DNA from: Hyphomicrobiales bacterium
Lineage (GTDB): Bacteria > Pseudomonadota > Alphaproteobacteria > Rhizobiales > Rhizobiaceae
Direction: 5' to 3'
Assembly: GCA_900473745.1 (NCBI GenBank)
Contig: UCMW01000024.1
Coordinates: forward strand, 1-47,477
DNA: 47,477 bases
Shown: in pieces, positions 8,305-16,008 of the stretch
Position numbering within the stretch: position 1 is the stretch's first letter
How the letters are laid out: every line of letters begins with the position of its first letter
Made by a program: the position numbers and the translations under genes
Notes under the pieces: model-generated
What the model saw: only the letters and a program-made list of their open reading frames with translations
Database searches by the model: none
What the model was told of the DNA's origin: nothing

Positions 8305-8814
8305 TCAGGAATTCGTCGACGAATGTTCGTCTTTGGTCTGAACTACCGAGGCCGCCACAAGGACAATGGCACCGCAGACGATGAACACATCCGCAATATT
8401 GAAGGCAGGCCATGACCACCCGAACGCGTGAAAATCTAGATAGTCGATAACTCTCAAGTTCATCAAACGATCGACGACATTTCCGCTCGCACCCCCAGCC
8501 ATTGCCGTGATGGCCATTCCTTCCAGCACACTGTTGGCGAATACTGCCCAGATCACTAGTCCGACAACGATGCCCCCTTGAACTGTGGCGAACATCCGGG
8601 GTGCTGACACGATGGTGTCGGAAAATAGTCCGAAGCTGACACCCGTGTTGTAGGTGAGCGTCAGGTTGAAAAAGGGGGTCAACTCAATGGCCCCCGTTGG
8701 GGCTTCCAGAAGCTCGGCCATGACGGATTTGACGGACAGATCGATACCGCAGATTACGACAACCCCGAGGACGATAAGGGTAAGCCTGAACAGGCCTTTA
8801 TTCGAGAATAACAT
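8305..8814 (-). CDS. lspA: Lipoprotein signal peptidase (signal peptidase II)
   Basis: LspA is the inner-membrane aspartyl protease that removes signal peptides from lipidated prolipoproteins. From ATG at 8814 the product is 169 residues, the normal family length, with four hydrophobic segments. Conserved blocks are NTGVSFG (56-62), GGASGNVVDRL (107-117), VIDYLDFH with D124 and FNIADVFI with D142; D124 and D142 match the catalytic pair. The frame is open up to 8931, but a MerR-type promoter lies inside that extension, which argues for the shorter start. Extra lspA copies accompany lead and cadmium resistance genes in other bacteria (PbrC of Cupriavidus), so this copy is probably part of the metal response and not the housekeeping one. 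Confidence 0.93.
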   Translation of the reverse strand: MLFSNKGLFRLTLIVLGVVVICGIDLSVKSVMAELLEAPTGAIELTPFFNLTLTYNTGVSFGLFSDTIVSAPRMFATVQGGIVVGLVIWAVFANSVLEGMAITAMAGGASGNVVDRLMNLRVIDYLDFHAFGWSWPAFNIADVFIVCGAIVLVAASVVQTKDEHSSTNS

Positions 8815-8900
8815 TTTCAGTTCCAGGCTGAGCACGCTCTGACATGCGCGAAGATTTGCAAGATTGGCCGCGAGCGAGATTTCATGCTCACAGGGTTCTT

Positions 8901-8931
8901 GCCATACGACCTCCAGGAACTGGAGCTTCAA
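8901..8931 (-). promoter_or_regulatory. MerR-type promoter and operator of lspA
   Basis: Read on the minus strand: -35 TTGAAG (8931-8926), a 19-bp spacer and -10 TATGGC (8906-8901). The spacer region contains AGCTCCAGTTCCTGGAGGT, a dyad with the same geometry as the site before the ATPase gene. It lies 87 bp upstream of the chosen lspA start. Confidence 0.75.
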
Positions 8932-9087
8932 GCGTAAACTTGGGCGCCAGCTATTGCATCAAGGAAACGTGTAGTGGCGGCCGGAGCTCATCATCCGAGC
9001 TGGGTCACCAGTTACTGCGAGGTTTCGCCTCGTCAGGCATCCCCGGCTGACTGCCGCAGGGTCGGCCGGTCTACCTGGTTAGTCGGG

Positions 9088-9693
9088 TTAGTGAATGCCG
9101 CTGACTGCCGTTGTGTCTCGACCGTCCCTGATCTTCACCCATTTCCCCGGATTGCGTGAATCCTGACGCTTGAGGTAGGTATATTCAGTTTCTGACCAAT
9201 TTCTGATTTCACCACGCAGGTTGTCGAGGATGAAATCGCCCATCTGTGATCGCACCGTCAAAACAGCATGCCCGGATCCGTCCGGCTGGAGTACAACTGT
9301 GATCAGCAGATTGGAGACCGCGATCCCGCGTCTCATCAAAAGCTTGCGCTTCAGAAGAGCAAAGTCCTCGCAGTCGGCTGCGGTGGTAGGATAGTTCCAA
9401 AATTCCTCGACGCCATAGATCTCGATATCCTCGATGGCCGGGATTGTATTGACGACCTGGTTGACCTCAACGAGGCTATTCCAGATCTCCTCTGTGAGCT
9501 TCAGGCGTGCGCGATCTGCAGCGTTAGGCTGGCATTCTTTTTGATATCGTTTGCAAAATTCGAAGTGGCCGATCGGTTGTGACGTCGCCCCGGCGACAGG
9601 CATGGAATCCCACGTTGCCGCTTCCGGTTTCCAGGCGGCGCCGGTCGAAAAGATCGTTATGGCGAAAATTGCGAGCAGAAATCTAGCGGTCAT
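9088..9693 (-). CDS. Exported transglutaminase-like cysteine protease (BTLCP family)
   Basis: A bacterial transglutaminase-like cysteine proteinase, a periplasmic family common in rhizobia whose members process proteins or cell-wall-linked targets. The 201-residue product starts with a cleavable signal peptide (to about AAT). It carries the triad in order: Cys in AADCEDFALLKRKLL (about residue 107), His in GHAVLTV and Asp in LDNLRG. Two extra Cys occur early (FEFCKRYQKEC). Length fits the family (about 200). It is alone in its orientation, next to lspA; no MerR dyad was found upstream. The true substrate is unknown. Confidence 0.85.
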   Translation of the reverse strand: MTARFLLAIFAITIFSTGAAWKPEAATWDSMPVAGATSQPIGHFEFCKRYQKECQPNAADRARLKLTEEIWNSLVEVNQVVNTIPAIEDIEIYGVEEFWNYPTTAADCEDFALLKRKLLMRRGIAVSNLLITVVLQPDGSGHAVLTVRSQMGDFILDNLRGEIRNWSETEYTYLKRQDSRNPGKWVKIRDGRDTTAVSGIH

Positions 9694-9766
9694 AAGTCGT
9701 CCCTGTGTGCTTGGACGATTTATGAGGATCGAACACGACCATCACGCAAAGATATTCAGTGCAATT

Positions 9767-10015
9767 TTATCGGCTTGTGTCGAATTCAGACACTTTCCTA
9801 TTGGATCGCCAGCTTGTGAACGACAGATAGGCCTCTATGCCGATCCAGCCCCCAAGACCAATGGATGCGACCATGCCCGCGATGGCCTCGAAGGAGTCAT
9901 GTCCTATGCCCCAGCAAACGACGGCAAAAGCAATCTTAACGGACACAAATCCCGCCAGCGAAAACGCAACGATCATTCCAAGGTTCTTTGAGATTTGTGT
10001 AATTGACGCGATCAT
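9767..10015 (-). CDS. Small hypothetical membrane protein
   Basis: An 82-residue product with two hydrophobic segments (about residues 12-35 and 43-68) and a basic C-terminus. No family is recognised. The ribosome site is weak (TTGGGAT before ATG), so the gene is supported mainly by its membrane-protein pattern and its position 73 bp upstream of the BTLCP gene on the same strand. It may be the first gene of that unit. Confidence 0.5.
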   Translation of the reverse strand: MIASITQISKNLGMIVAFSLAGFVSVKIAFAVVCWGIGHDSFEAIAGMVASIGLGGWIGIEAYLSFTSWRSNRKVSEFDTSR

Positions 10016-10137
10016 ATCCCAAGTTTAGAGGCGACGGTCTTACACGGGGAAATCAATTCTTATTGTCTGCATGAACCGTTCTGCGGCAAGGTCAGCGCAC
10101 CAGCTTCACGCAATGTCAAACAGGTTGAGTGTAATGT

Positions 10138-10461
10138 GTGATGATGTTGCGGCTTAGAAAATCGATTCGGATTTTGTGTGTGGCACTGCTTTTGGCAGTT
10201 GTCATCATGGGTCCGCGTGGCTCAGTCGCGCGAGACAGCAGCTCCGGGCCGACGATATGCATGAACGTCCATCAAGGGACTGGGTCTGGCGGTACCCATG
10301 CGAAATGCCACCATCTGGTCGAACATTCCCACGAGCTTCTGGCTTGCATACAGAAAAGCGCTCCAATTTCGGAGCGAATGAGCTCTGCCTATAGAGTCTC
10401 ACCAAATCGGTTCCGCATCTTCGCCGGCATCGATCTCCTTGATCCTCCTCCCCGAGCCTGA
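10138..10461 (+). CDS. Small exported His/Cys-rich hypothetical protein
   Basis: A 107-residue protein, or 105-106 if one of the adjacent ATGs is used (GTG-ATG-ATG in tandem). A basic, hydrophobic signal peptide covers about residues 1-32. The mature region has a compact Cys/His cluster: CMNVH, then AKCHH, EHSH and LLAC within about 30 residues, which could bind a metal ion. No family is recognised. There is no clear operator upstream and it is separated from its neighbours by about 120 and 195 bp. Its place in a metal island and the ligand-rich core suggest a periplasmic metal-binding role, but this is inference. Confidence 0.55.
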   Translation: MMMLRLRKSIRILCVALLLAVVIMGPRGSVARDSSSGPTICMNVHQGTGSGGTHAKCHHLVEHSHELLACIQKSAPISERMSSAYRVSPNRFRIFAGIDLLDPPPRA

Positions 10462-10655
10462 CCTTCCCGATTAAAGCGCACGGATCGTCGACGAGTTTCC
10501 GTAGATGTTGGATTGGGTCCAACACGCGGCTCGAAAGCGGCTCTCATCGAATAAAGGATCGAGCACTGTCCAATCACGCCTGAATGCGATGACAAGACAG
10601 CGATCCGTCGAAGGATCCCGGCGTAGCACCGGTTGGTCCTCATGGAGATCAGTAA

Positions 10656-11189
10656 ATGTGGAAGATTGCATTCTCCGGGGTGTGGTGTGTCGTAGTGTGT
10701 TTGGTTGCTGTCTACGCTGGTTTCCAGTGGGCACCGGCGCCCAAACAGGTTGAGGCGCAGTCTCCTAGGCTGACCGAACATGAGGTGGTTAAGTCGGCGA
10801 TGGTGACCGTACCGATCATTCGGGAGAACAAGGTTGACGGTTACGTCGTCGCGGAAGTGACGATGACCGCAAATGACGAGGCACTCCGCGCTAGTCCCAG
10901 TCCGGAGGCAGAACTGACGGACGAATTGATCGCGACACTGGTGTCCACACCGGTTCTTACCGATCCCGAATTCGCAGCTGACACCCTGAGGTTAGATCTG
11001 GTGGAGCGGATGAACAAGCGGACTGGTCTGCAAGCCTACTATAAAACTCTGATCACCAAGCTCGATTACCTCACTGCAGCAGACATGGACCGGATGCGCA
11101 CCTCCGGGGCAAGCCCGATGAAGGTAACTCCCCTGGTTGATAAATCTCTGCTCGATGTCGTGCCTGGTCCGGTGCCCAAAGATGGGTAG
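10656..11189 (+). CDS. Hypothetical membrane-anchored periplasmic protein
   Basis: A 177-residue product with one N-terminal hydrophobic helix (about residues 5-25) and a hydrophilic C-terminal part. The stretch VTVPIIRENKVDGYVVAEVTMTAND resembles the start of FliL-like domains, but the match is too weak for a name. GGAG lies 8 bp before the ATG, which supports the start. It lies 213 bp before the L,D-transpeptidase gene; the MerR-type promoter between them means the two are probably transcribed separately. Function unknown. Confidence 0.65.
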   Translation: MWKIAFSGVWCVVVCLVAVYAGFQWAPAPKQVEAQSPRLTEHEVVKSAMVTVPIIRENKVDGYVVAEVTMTANDEALRASPSPEAELTDELIATLVSTPVLTDPEFAADTLRLDLVERMNKRTGLQAYYKTLITKLDYLTAADMDRMRTSGASPMKVTPLVDKSLLDVVPGPVPKDG

Positions 11190-11233
11190 ATGATTGGGTG
11201 GGAGAAGCGTTCAGCTTTTCCGAGGGCGACCCC

Positions 11234-11264
11234 TTGTAGCTCTAGTTACTTGAGGTCCTATATT
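11234..11264 (+). promoter_or_regulatory. MerR-type promoter and operator of the L,D-transpeptidase operon
   Basis: -35 TTGTAG (11234-11239), a 19-bp spacer and -10 TATATT (11259-11264). The dyad AGCTCTAGTTACTTGAGGT (11238-11256) matches the arms and centre spacing of the ATPase-gene operator. The start codon lies about 140 bp downstream, leaving a fairly long leader. Confidence 0.75.
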
Positions 11265-11402
11265 TATACCGGCGGCTAAGGATTTGTTCGATGCGGCGTC
11301 GTGCGGTCGTCCCCCCTTCTTGGACTGCCGGCTGCCGTGGTTCGCTCGGCATCTTCCGGGTGATTTTGGCAGGGTTTCATTGAAAGCGCGAAGAGTGACG
11401 AA

Positions 11403-12488
11403 ATGAATTGGTTTCAGAATTTGACTGAGCGAGCACTTCTGATCGCGCGGAATGCCTGCATTGGAGCGTTTATAGCTGTCTCCCTATCCGGATGTGTTTC
11501 AGACATGGGGCTGGACGACCTGTCCAGCAGGGCACCCGAACTGTCGAGCAAGATGCTGGCAGAGATGTCAAAGAAGGGTATGGCAGCGGAGAGTCCTGTC
11601 CTCATCAGGATCTTCAAGCAGGAAAGCGAGCTCGAGGTCTGGAAGATCGACCGAAGTGGGCGCTACGCGCTGCTCAAGACATATCCGATGTGCAGGTGGT
11701 CCGGGAAGCTAGGCCCCAAGGTCAAGGAAGGTGATCGCCAGGCGCCCGAGGGGTTCTACCACGTTTCGAAAGGGATGCTGAATCCTAAATCGCAGTACTA
11801 TGTATCTTTCAACCTGGGTTATCCAAACAGGCTTGAGTCGGCACTCGGCTATACCGGCGAGGCGCTGATGGTCCACGGTGCTTGCTCCTCTTCCGGTTGC
11901 TTTGCGCTGACAGACCAGGGCGTCGGTGAAATATATGCGATCGTCGCCAAGGCACTTTCATCGGGACAGGAGCGTTTCCAGGTCCAGGCCTATCCTTTCC
12001 GGATGACGACGGAAAATATGACGCTGCACAGAGACAACGAAAACCTGTCGTTCTGGCGGACGCTGAAGGAGGGATACGACGTTTTCGAATTGACCCGGGA
12101 GCAACCAAAAGTCTCGGTGTGTGGCCGCCGCTACATGTTCAACAAAGAGTTCGTGGGCGGAGAGCCCCGTTACCCACTGGAGGCTTGCCCCGCAAGCGCC
12201 GCTTCTTCTGATCCCGCACTGATGGCCCGCATGGCCGAAGAAACCCAAAAGCTTGAGGCTGCTCTTCAACAGGCCGGCGGCTCGACGGTGTCATCCTATG
12301 TGGATGGCGGAATGCATCCAAGTTTCCGCGCACTCCTTAAGAAAGAGGGTCCGGACCGACTTGCGGCTCGCATTTCGGGCACAAAATATCCGGTCAGCAG
12401 ACCAGATGCGGCGTTGGCTGACCCATTCCAAAAGAAGAAAGCCAGGTCTGGCGACGGGGTGACCGCCGCAAGTGCGACAGGAGACTGA
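11403..12488 (+). CDS. YafK-type L,D-transpeptidase, predicted lipoprotein
   Basis: A peptidoglycan enzyme of the YkuD fold that makes or cuts L,D linkages or lipoprotein attachments. The 361-residue product has an N-terminal segment ending in a lipobox (LSGC), so it should be lipidated and depends on signal peptidase II. The catalytic block is HGACSSSGC, with His158 and Cys166, preceded by the YafK-like start of the domain (LIRIFKQESELEVW). After the domain there is about 130 residues of unrecognised sequence. It is the first gene of a likely operon with the small membrane protein at 12492 and the flavoprotein at 12668, driven by the MerR-type promoter at 11234. Confidence 0.88.
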   Translation: MNWFQNLTERALLIARNACIGAFIAVSLSGCVSDMGLDDLSSRAPELSSKMLAEMSKKGMAAESPVLIRIFKQESELEVWKIDRSGRYALLKTYPMCRWSGKLGPKVKEGDRQAPEGFYHVSKGMLNPKSQYYVSFNLGYPNRLESALGYTGEALMVHGACSSSGCFALTDQGVGEIYAIVAKALSSGQERFQVQAYPFRMTTENMTLHRDNENLSFWRTLKEGYDVFELTREQPKVSVCGRRYMFNKEFVGGEPRYPLEACPASAASSDPALMARMAEETQKLEAALQQAGGSTVSSYVDGGMHPSFRALLKKEGPDRLAARISGTKYPVSRPDAALADPFQKKKARSGDGVTAASATGD

Positions 12489-12491
12489 ATT

Positions 12492-12662
12492 ATGGCCCAG
12501 CCCGATGATCGGATTAAGAAGATACGGCGCAATAACTGGATTGTGTTGGCAGTGCTCACGATTTTCGTTGTGGCGGTCTTTCTCTTGAGCTTCTCGCATA
12601 TTGGTCGAGAGGCAAGGCCTGAACCCAATGTAATCGTAACGTCCCCAGCCGTTGATGGGTAA
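12492..12662 (+). CDS. Small single-helix membrane protein
   Basis: A 56-residue product: a basic, charged N-terminus (DDRIKKIRRNN), one transmembrane helix at about residues 16-35, and a short polar tail. The orientation predicted from charge is N-terminus inside. It begins 4 bp after the transpeptidase stop and ends 6 bp before the flavoprotein start, which strongly suggests co-translation in one operon. No family is recognised. It could be a small partner or regulator of its membrane neighbours. Confidence 0.6.
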   Translation: MAQPDDRIKKIRRNNWIVLAVLTIFVVAVFLLSFSHIGREARPEPNVIVTSPAVDG

Positions 12663-12667
12663 AGACG

Positions 12668-13747
12668 ATGTTGCTTGAGGGGCATGCAGTGCGGACCAAC
12701 ATCTTGATTATCGGGGCGGGGCAAGCCGGGCTCGCCGCGGCGTATGCCTTGAAGAAGCAGGGCCTGACATTCTTGATTGTCGATGCTTGCACAAAAATCG
12801 GAGACAGCTGGCGCAACAGATATGACAACCTCACACTTTTTACCCCTCGCAGCATCAGCGCGCTCTCGGATATGCCCCTGGTTGGTGATGCAAATGGCTT
12901 TGCTGGAAAGGATGAGTTTGCTGACTATCTGCGGCGGTATGCTTCCTTCCATAAACTTCCGGTCATCAGTTCGAAGAAGGTCGTCCGACTTGAGAAGGTA
13001 GGCAGTCTCTTCGTGGCGTCAACGCAAGACGGCGATCGAATCACATGTCATACCGTCATCGTTGCCACGGGGGCATTTTCGACACCGCGAATTCCTGGAT
13101 TGTCGAAACTGCTCCCGGCCGACATTCAGCAGATGCACGTAGCTGAGTTCCGCAATCCGGGCTCGGTGGCGCAAGGCCCTGTTCTTGTTGTCGGAGATGG
13201 CGCGAGTGGAAGGGACGTGGCAATTGCGATGGCTGGGTTTCAACAGGTGCTGCTTGCACGCGGGCGAAAGCGCAGGCTTTTACCGGAGAAGATCCTCGGA
13301 CGCAGTTTGTGGGTATGGCTGGGGCAGCTCGGCCTTCTACGTGTATCGGCGCAGGGGATCATCGGGCGAAGGATGAGGCGTGAGGATCCATTCCCTGTTC
13401 GTGGCAATGACGATGCTTCACTTAGGCGGTTGGGGGTAATCCTGAAGCCGAGACTGGCTGCGATCCATGACCGCGGGGCAAGTTTCGCCGACGGATCGAG
13501 CGAGAACATCAGATCCATAGTTTGGGCGACAGGCTATGCCGATGAGCTCCCTTGGATTGAAGTCGAGGGTGCAGTTGATGCTCGGGCTGTCCCAATACAC
13601 TCCAACGGGATTTCGCCTGTTGCCGGTCTCTACTATGTTGGCCGACCTTGGCAGCGGAACCGTGCCTCTGGTCTGATCGCAGGTGCCGCTGACGATGCGG
13701 CTTTCATCGTCGAGCATATCCGTCAACGGTGCCTGCAAAGCCTCTAG
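12668..13747 (+). CDS. CzcO-like FAD/NAD(P)-binding oxidoreductase
   Basis: A flavin-dependent oxidoreductase of the flavin-monooxygenase-like group that is often annotated CzcO in metal clusters. The 359 residues show an FAD Rossmann motif near the start (IIGAGQAGLAAAYAL), a GDSWRNRYDNL segment, a second nucleotide motif for NADPH (VVGDGASGRDVAI) and ATGY near residue 290. All key motifs are present and length is normal. It is the third gene of the tightly packed unit that begins with the L,D-transpeptidase, and so should respond to the same metal signal. The substrate is unknown. A link to thiol or quinone redox under metal stress is only a guess. Confidence 0.85.
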   Translation: MLLEGHAVRTNILIIGAGQAGLAAAYALKKQGLTFLIVDACTKIGDSWRNRYDNLTLFTPRSISALSDMPLVGDANGFAGKDEFADYLRRYASFHKLPVISSKKVVRLEKVGSLFVASTQDGDRITCHTVIVATGAFSTPRIPGLSKLLPADIQQMHVAEFRNPGSVAQGPVLVVGDGASGRDVAIAMAGFQQVLLARGRKRRLLPEKILGRSLWVWLGQLGLLRVSAQGIIGRRMRREDPFPVRGNDDASLRRLGVILKPRLAAIHDRGASFADGSSENIRSIVWATGYADELPWIEVEGAVDARAVPIHSNGISPVAGLYYVGRPWQRNRASGLIAGAADDAAFIVEHIRQRCLQSL

Positions 13748-13749
13748 TC

Positions 13750-14673
13750 TCAGGTCTCTATAACATTATGACCGATGACCTGTACGCCGTCTTCGCAACC
13801 GTCCTCTGGCGTGTCGATCTCCAGAGTGCTGTGGTCGATACCGTGCCTGTCCCGCAGGATTTTTCGCACTGCGCCTTTCACTTCAGCAACACTGCGCAGA
13901 GATGACTCCGTCACAACGAGATGCGCTTGCAATGCCTTGTGATCTTCATCGATCAGCCACACATGGACATGGTGCACCTCCTGGACGCCTTCGACGGAAC
14001 GCATGTCTGAAACAAGTTTGTTCACATCCACGTCCTCAGGCGCCGCCATCATCAGGATCCTGATCGAGCCTCCGATCTCAGTGAGGGCCTGCCAGAGTAT
14101 GTAGCCTGCGATCATGAGGGTGATCGCCGGGTCAATCCATGTCCAGCCGTATATCAGCACAAGCGTGCCGGCAATGATAACACCCACCGATCCAAGGGCG
14201 TCCGACACATTGTGCAAGAAAGCGGCGCGGATATTCATGCTGGTTTTTGAAAGGGTGTAGGTGAGCATGGCTGTAGTCAAATCGATGACGAGCGCGATGC
14301 CTGCGACGATCACGACCGTCCACCCTTCTATCGGCTCCGGTGTGATGAACCGCATGACCGCTTCATACACGAGATAGAGCCCAACGACGATCAAAGTCGT
14401 ATAGTTGATCAGCGATGCGACGATTTCGGCACGAACATAGCCGAACGTCATCCCTTCGTCGGAAGGGCGGCGCGAGATTCGGCGTGCGCCATACGCAATC
14501 ACAAGTGATGCAGCGTCACTGAAGTTGTGGAGCGCATCCGCGATCAGGGAAAGACTGCCGGAGAAGATGCCGCCGGCAATCTGCGCAAAGGTAAGGAGCA
14601 CGTTCACGAGAATTGCTCCCCCTATACGCTTGTCTCCTGCATCCGCTCCATGATCGTGGTGATGTCCACTCAT
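13750..14673 (-). CDS. Cation diffusion facilitator (Zn/Cd/Co efflux)
   Basis: A proton-coupled exporter of divalent cations in the inner membrane. The 307-residue protein starts with a His-rich tip (SGHHHDHG) and has six hydrophobic segments. Both transport-site pairs are visible: D46 with H49-x3-D53 in helix 2 and a second H-x3-D (HNVSD) in helix 5. The C-terminal cytoplasmic domain contains HHVHVW and ends at about 300 residues as in CzcD/DmeF proteins. It is the last gene of the dsbB-dsbA-CDF unit, 23 bp after dsbA, and so falls under the MerR-type promoter at 15821. The metal cannot be fixed from sequence. Confidence 0.92.
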   Translation of the reverse strand: MSGHHHDHGADAGDKRIGGAILVNVLLTFAQIAGGIFSGSLSLIADALHNFSDAASLVIAYGARRISRRPSDEGMTFGYVRAEIVASLINYTTLIVVGLYLVYEAVMRFITPEPIEGWTVVIVAGIALVIDLTTAMLTYTLSKTSMNIRAAFLHNVSDALGSVGVIIAGTLVLIYGWTWIDPAITLMIAGYILWQALTEIGGSIRILMMAAPEDVDVNKLVSDMRSVEGVQEVHHVHVWLIDEDHKALQAHLVVTESSLRSVAEVKGAVRKILRDRHGIDHSTLEIDTPEDGCEDGVQVIGHNVIET

Positions 14674-14696
14674 GAATTCCGGTCCTGTCTCCGAGG

Positions 14697-15359
14697 TCAG
14701 GATCCTGCCTTGCTGGCATCGATCTCAGCCTTCACCAGTGTGAAAAGACCTTGCGGACTGAACTCTGTCAGAGGCTTTTCGTTGACGAAAAATGTCGGGG
14801 TCTGTTTCACATTGTTGGCCTGAACGTCCGCCATATCCTGGGCAAGAATATTGTCGATCGCGGGGGACACCGCATCTTTCTTGCCCTGCTCGACATCAAG
14901 TCCGGCCATTGCCGCAATCTGCCATGCCTTTTCCAGATCTGGCTTGCCATGATCGGCCCAGACCGGCTGCTGTTCCAGTATCGCTTCTAGGACCGGTTCA
15001 AACAGGTTCTGTTTGCGCGCGGCCTCCAATATGCGCACGGCATCGTCGGAACCCTCGTGGAATACGGTGTATCGCAGGACGAGCCGCACGTCGGTTCCGG
15101 TCTGCGCCATCATCTGCTTTACGAGCGGATAAAATGCCCGGCACGCCTCACATGACGGATCAAAAAATTCGACAATTGTCACAGGCGCCGAAACCGGCCC
15201 CATGACCGGCGAGTGCATTCTGACAAGGGTATTGTTCCCCGGCATTGGGGAGGGCGCTGGCTCAGCTTCTGGTGTGAGCCCACTATAGAGGGCGGCACCT
15301 CCTGCGAAAACTGCGATCGCAGCTGAAGCCGAAGCGATGACGAAAGTGCGTCTGTTCAT
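14697..15359 (-). CDS. DsbA-like thiol:disulfide oxidoreductase
   Basis: A periplasmic thioredoxin-fold protein that introduces disulfides. The 220-residue product has a Tat-like or Sec signal (NRRTFVIASASAAIAVFAGG). The active site is C70-E-A-C73 (DPSCEACRAF) and the cis-Pro is in KQTPTFFVN, as in the Com1/BdbD branch. ATG at 15359 overlaps the dsbB stop as ATGA, which proves the start and indicates translational coupling. The frame is open further upstream, but that part overlaps dsbB. It works with the DsbB protein, which reoxidises it. Its position ahead of the CDF gene suggests that disulfide formation is part of the metal response. Confidence 0.9.
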   Translation of the reverse strand: MNRRTFVIASASAAIAVFAGGAALYSGLTPEAEPAPSPMPGNNTLVRMHSPVMGPVSAPVTIVEFFDPSCEACRAFYPLVKQMMAQTGTDVRLVLRYTVFHEGSDDAVRILEAARKQNLFEPVLEAILEQQPVWADHGKPDLEKAWQIAAMAGLDVEQGKKDAVSPAIDNILAQDMADVQANNVKQTPTFFVNEKPLTEFSPQGLFTLVKAEIDASKAGS

Positions 15360-15808
15360 GCTGGTGTTCTCCGGCGCACGATTAGAAGTAGGGCGATGAT
15401 GACGGTAAACGCGCCAAGCGACAGGAGCGGAATGGGGAGGGTTCCGAAGAGGAGCATACCCGCGCCCGAGCAGGATGGCCCTTGGCCGCAAGGCTTGATG
15501 GCCGTGGGGATGATATTGAAGTAGAGGAGGTTGTGAAATGCCGCGATCAACCATCCCACCGCTGCCAGCGGAACTGCATAGATCCAGGCACGGGCATCAG
15601 AGCGGAAGGCGGCGACGGCGAGCAGGACTGCCAGTGGAAACATGAAGGCTCGTTGGTGCCAACAGAGATCGCATGGCATTTGTCCCATGACCTCACCGAT
15701 GAACAATGCGCCGAGCGTCGAACTCATGGCAATCATCCACGCGCTAAAGATCGCAAGCCATGCCCCGTCGTTAGATTTTACCACTGCTCGGCCATTCCTG
15801 TCGTTCAT
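15356..15808 (-). CDS. DsbB/BdbC-like quinone-linked disulfide reoxidase
   Basis: An inner-membrane protein that reoxidises DsbA by passing electrons to quinone. The 150 residues contain four hydrophobic segments and the two Cys pairs of the family: C46-x2-C49 (MPCDLCW) and a second pair in PCGQGPSC. It is the first gene of the dsbB-dsbA-CDF unit and overlaps dsbA by 4 bp (ATGA). A MerR-type promoter ends only 13 bp before its start codon, so the leader is very short. Confidence 0.9.
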   Translation of the reverse strand: MNDRNGRAVVKSNDGAWLAIFSAWMIAMSSTLGALFIGEVMGQMPCDLCWHQRAFMFPLAVLLAVAAFRSDARAWIYAVPLAAVGWLIAAFHNLLYFNIIPTAIKPCGQGPSCSGAGMLLFGTLPIPLLSLGAFTVIIALLLIVRRRTPA

Positions 15809-15820
15809 TGATGCGTTGTC

Positions 15821-15851
15821 AGTATGAAACCTCTAGTAGCTTGAGGGTCAA
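15821..15851 (-). promoter_or_regulatory. MerR-type promoter and operator of dsbB-dsbA-CDF
   Basis: Minus strand: -35 TTGACC (15851-15846), a 19-bp spacer, and -10 CATACT (15826-15821). The dyad reads CCCTCAAGCTACTAGAGGT. This has the best -35 of the five sites. It faces away from the sco promoter at 15934; the two -35 boxes are about 82 bp apart, so two activator dimers would sit back to back. Confidence 0.8.
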
Positions 15852-15933
15852 GGGCGGTTTCCGGTCTGCAGCAATTTCCGGGGCTCTGCAGCGGTAGGTC
15901 TGAGGAGAATTGCAAATTTCTTCTGAACTCGCC

Positions 15934-15964
15934 TTGAACCTCAAGCTGCTAGAGGGATTAGGAG
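15934..15964 (+). promoter_or_regulatory. MerR-type promoter and operator of the sco gene
   Basis: -35 TTGAAC (15934-15939) and a 19-bp spacer carrying ACCTCAAGCTGCTAGAGGG (15938-15956). The -10 (TAGGAG, 15959-15964) is poor, so this promoter should be strongly activator-dependent. The dyad lies inside the longer open frame of sco, which supports the start at 16009. Confidence 0.7.
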
Positions 15965-16008
15965 TGCTCCGGACGGTTCATCCGGGGCGAATATCGGCAG
16001 GGAATTAT

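Noticed and set aside
8305..8931. Longer lspA start at 8931
   Set aside because: The extension exceeds the family length and contains the MerR-type promoter.
14697..15554. Longer dsbA start at 15554
   Set aside because: The extension lies within dsbB coding sequence and the ATGA overlap at 15356-15359 gives the natural start.
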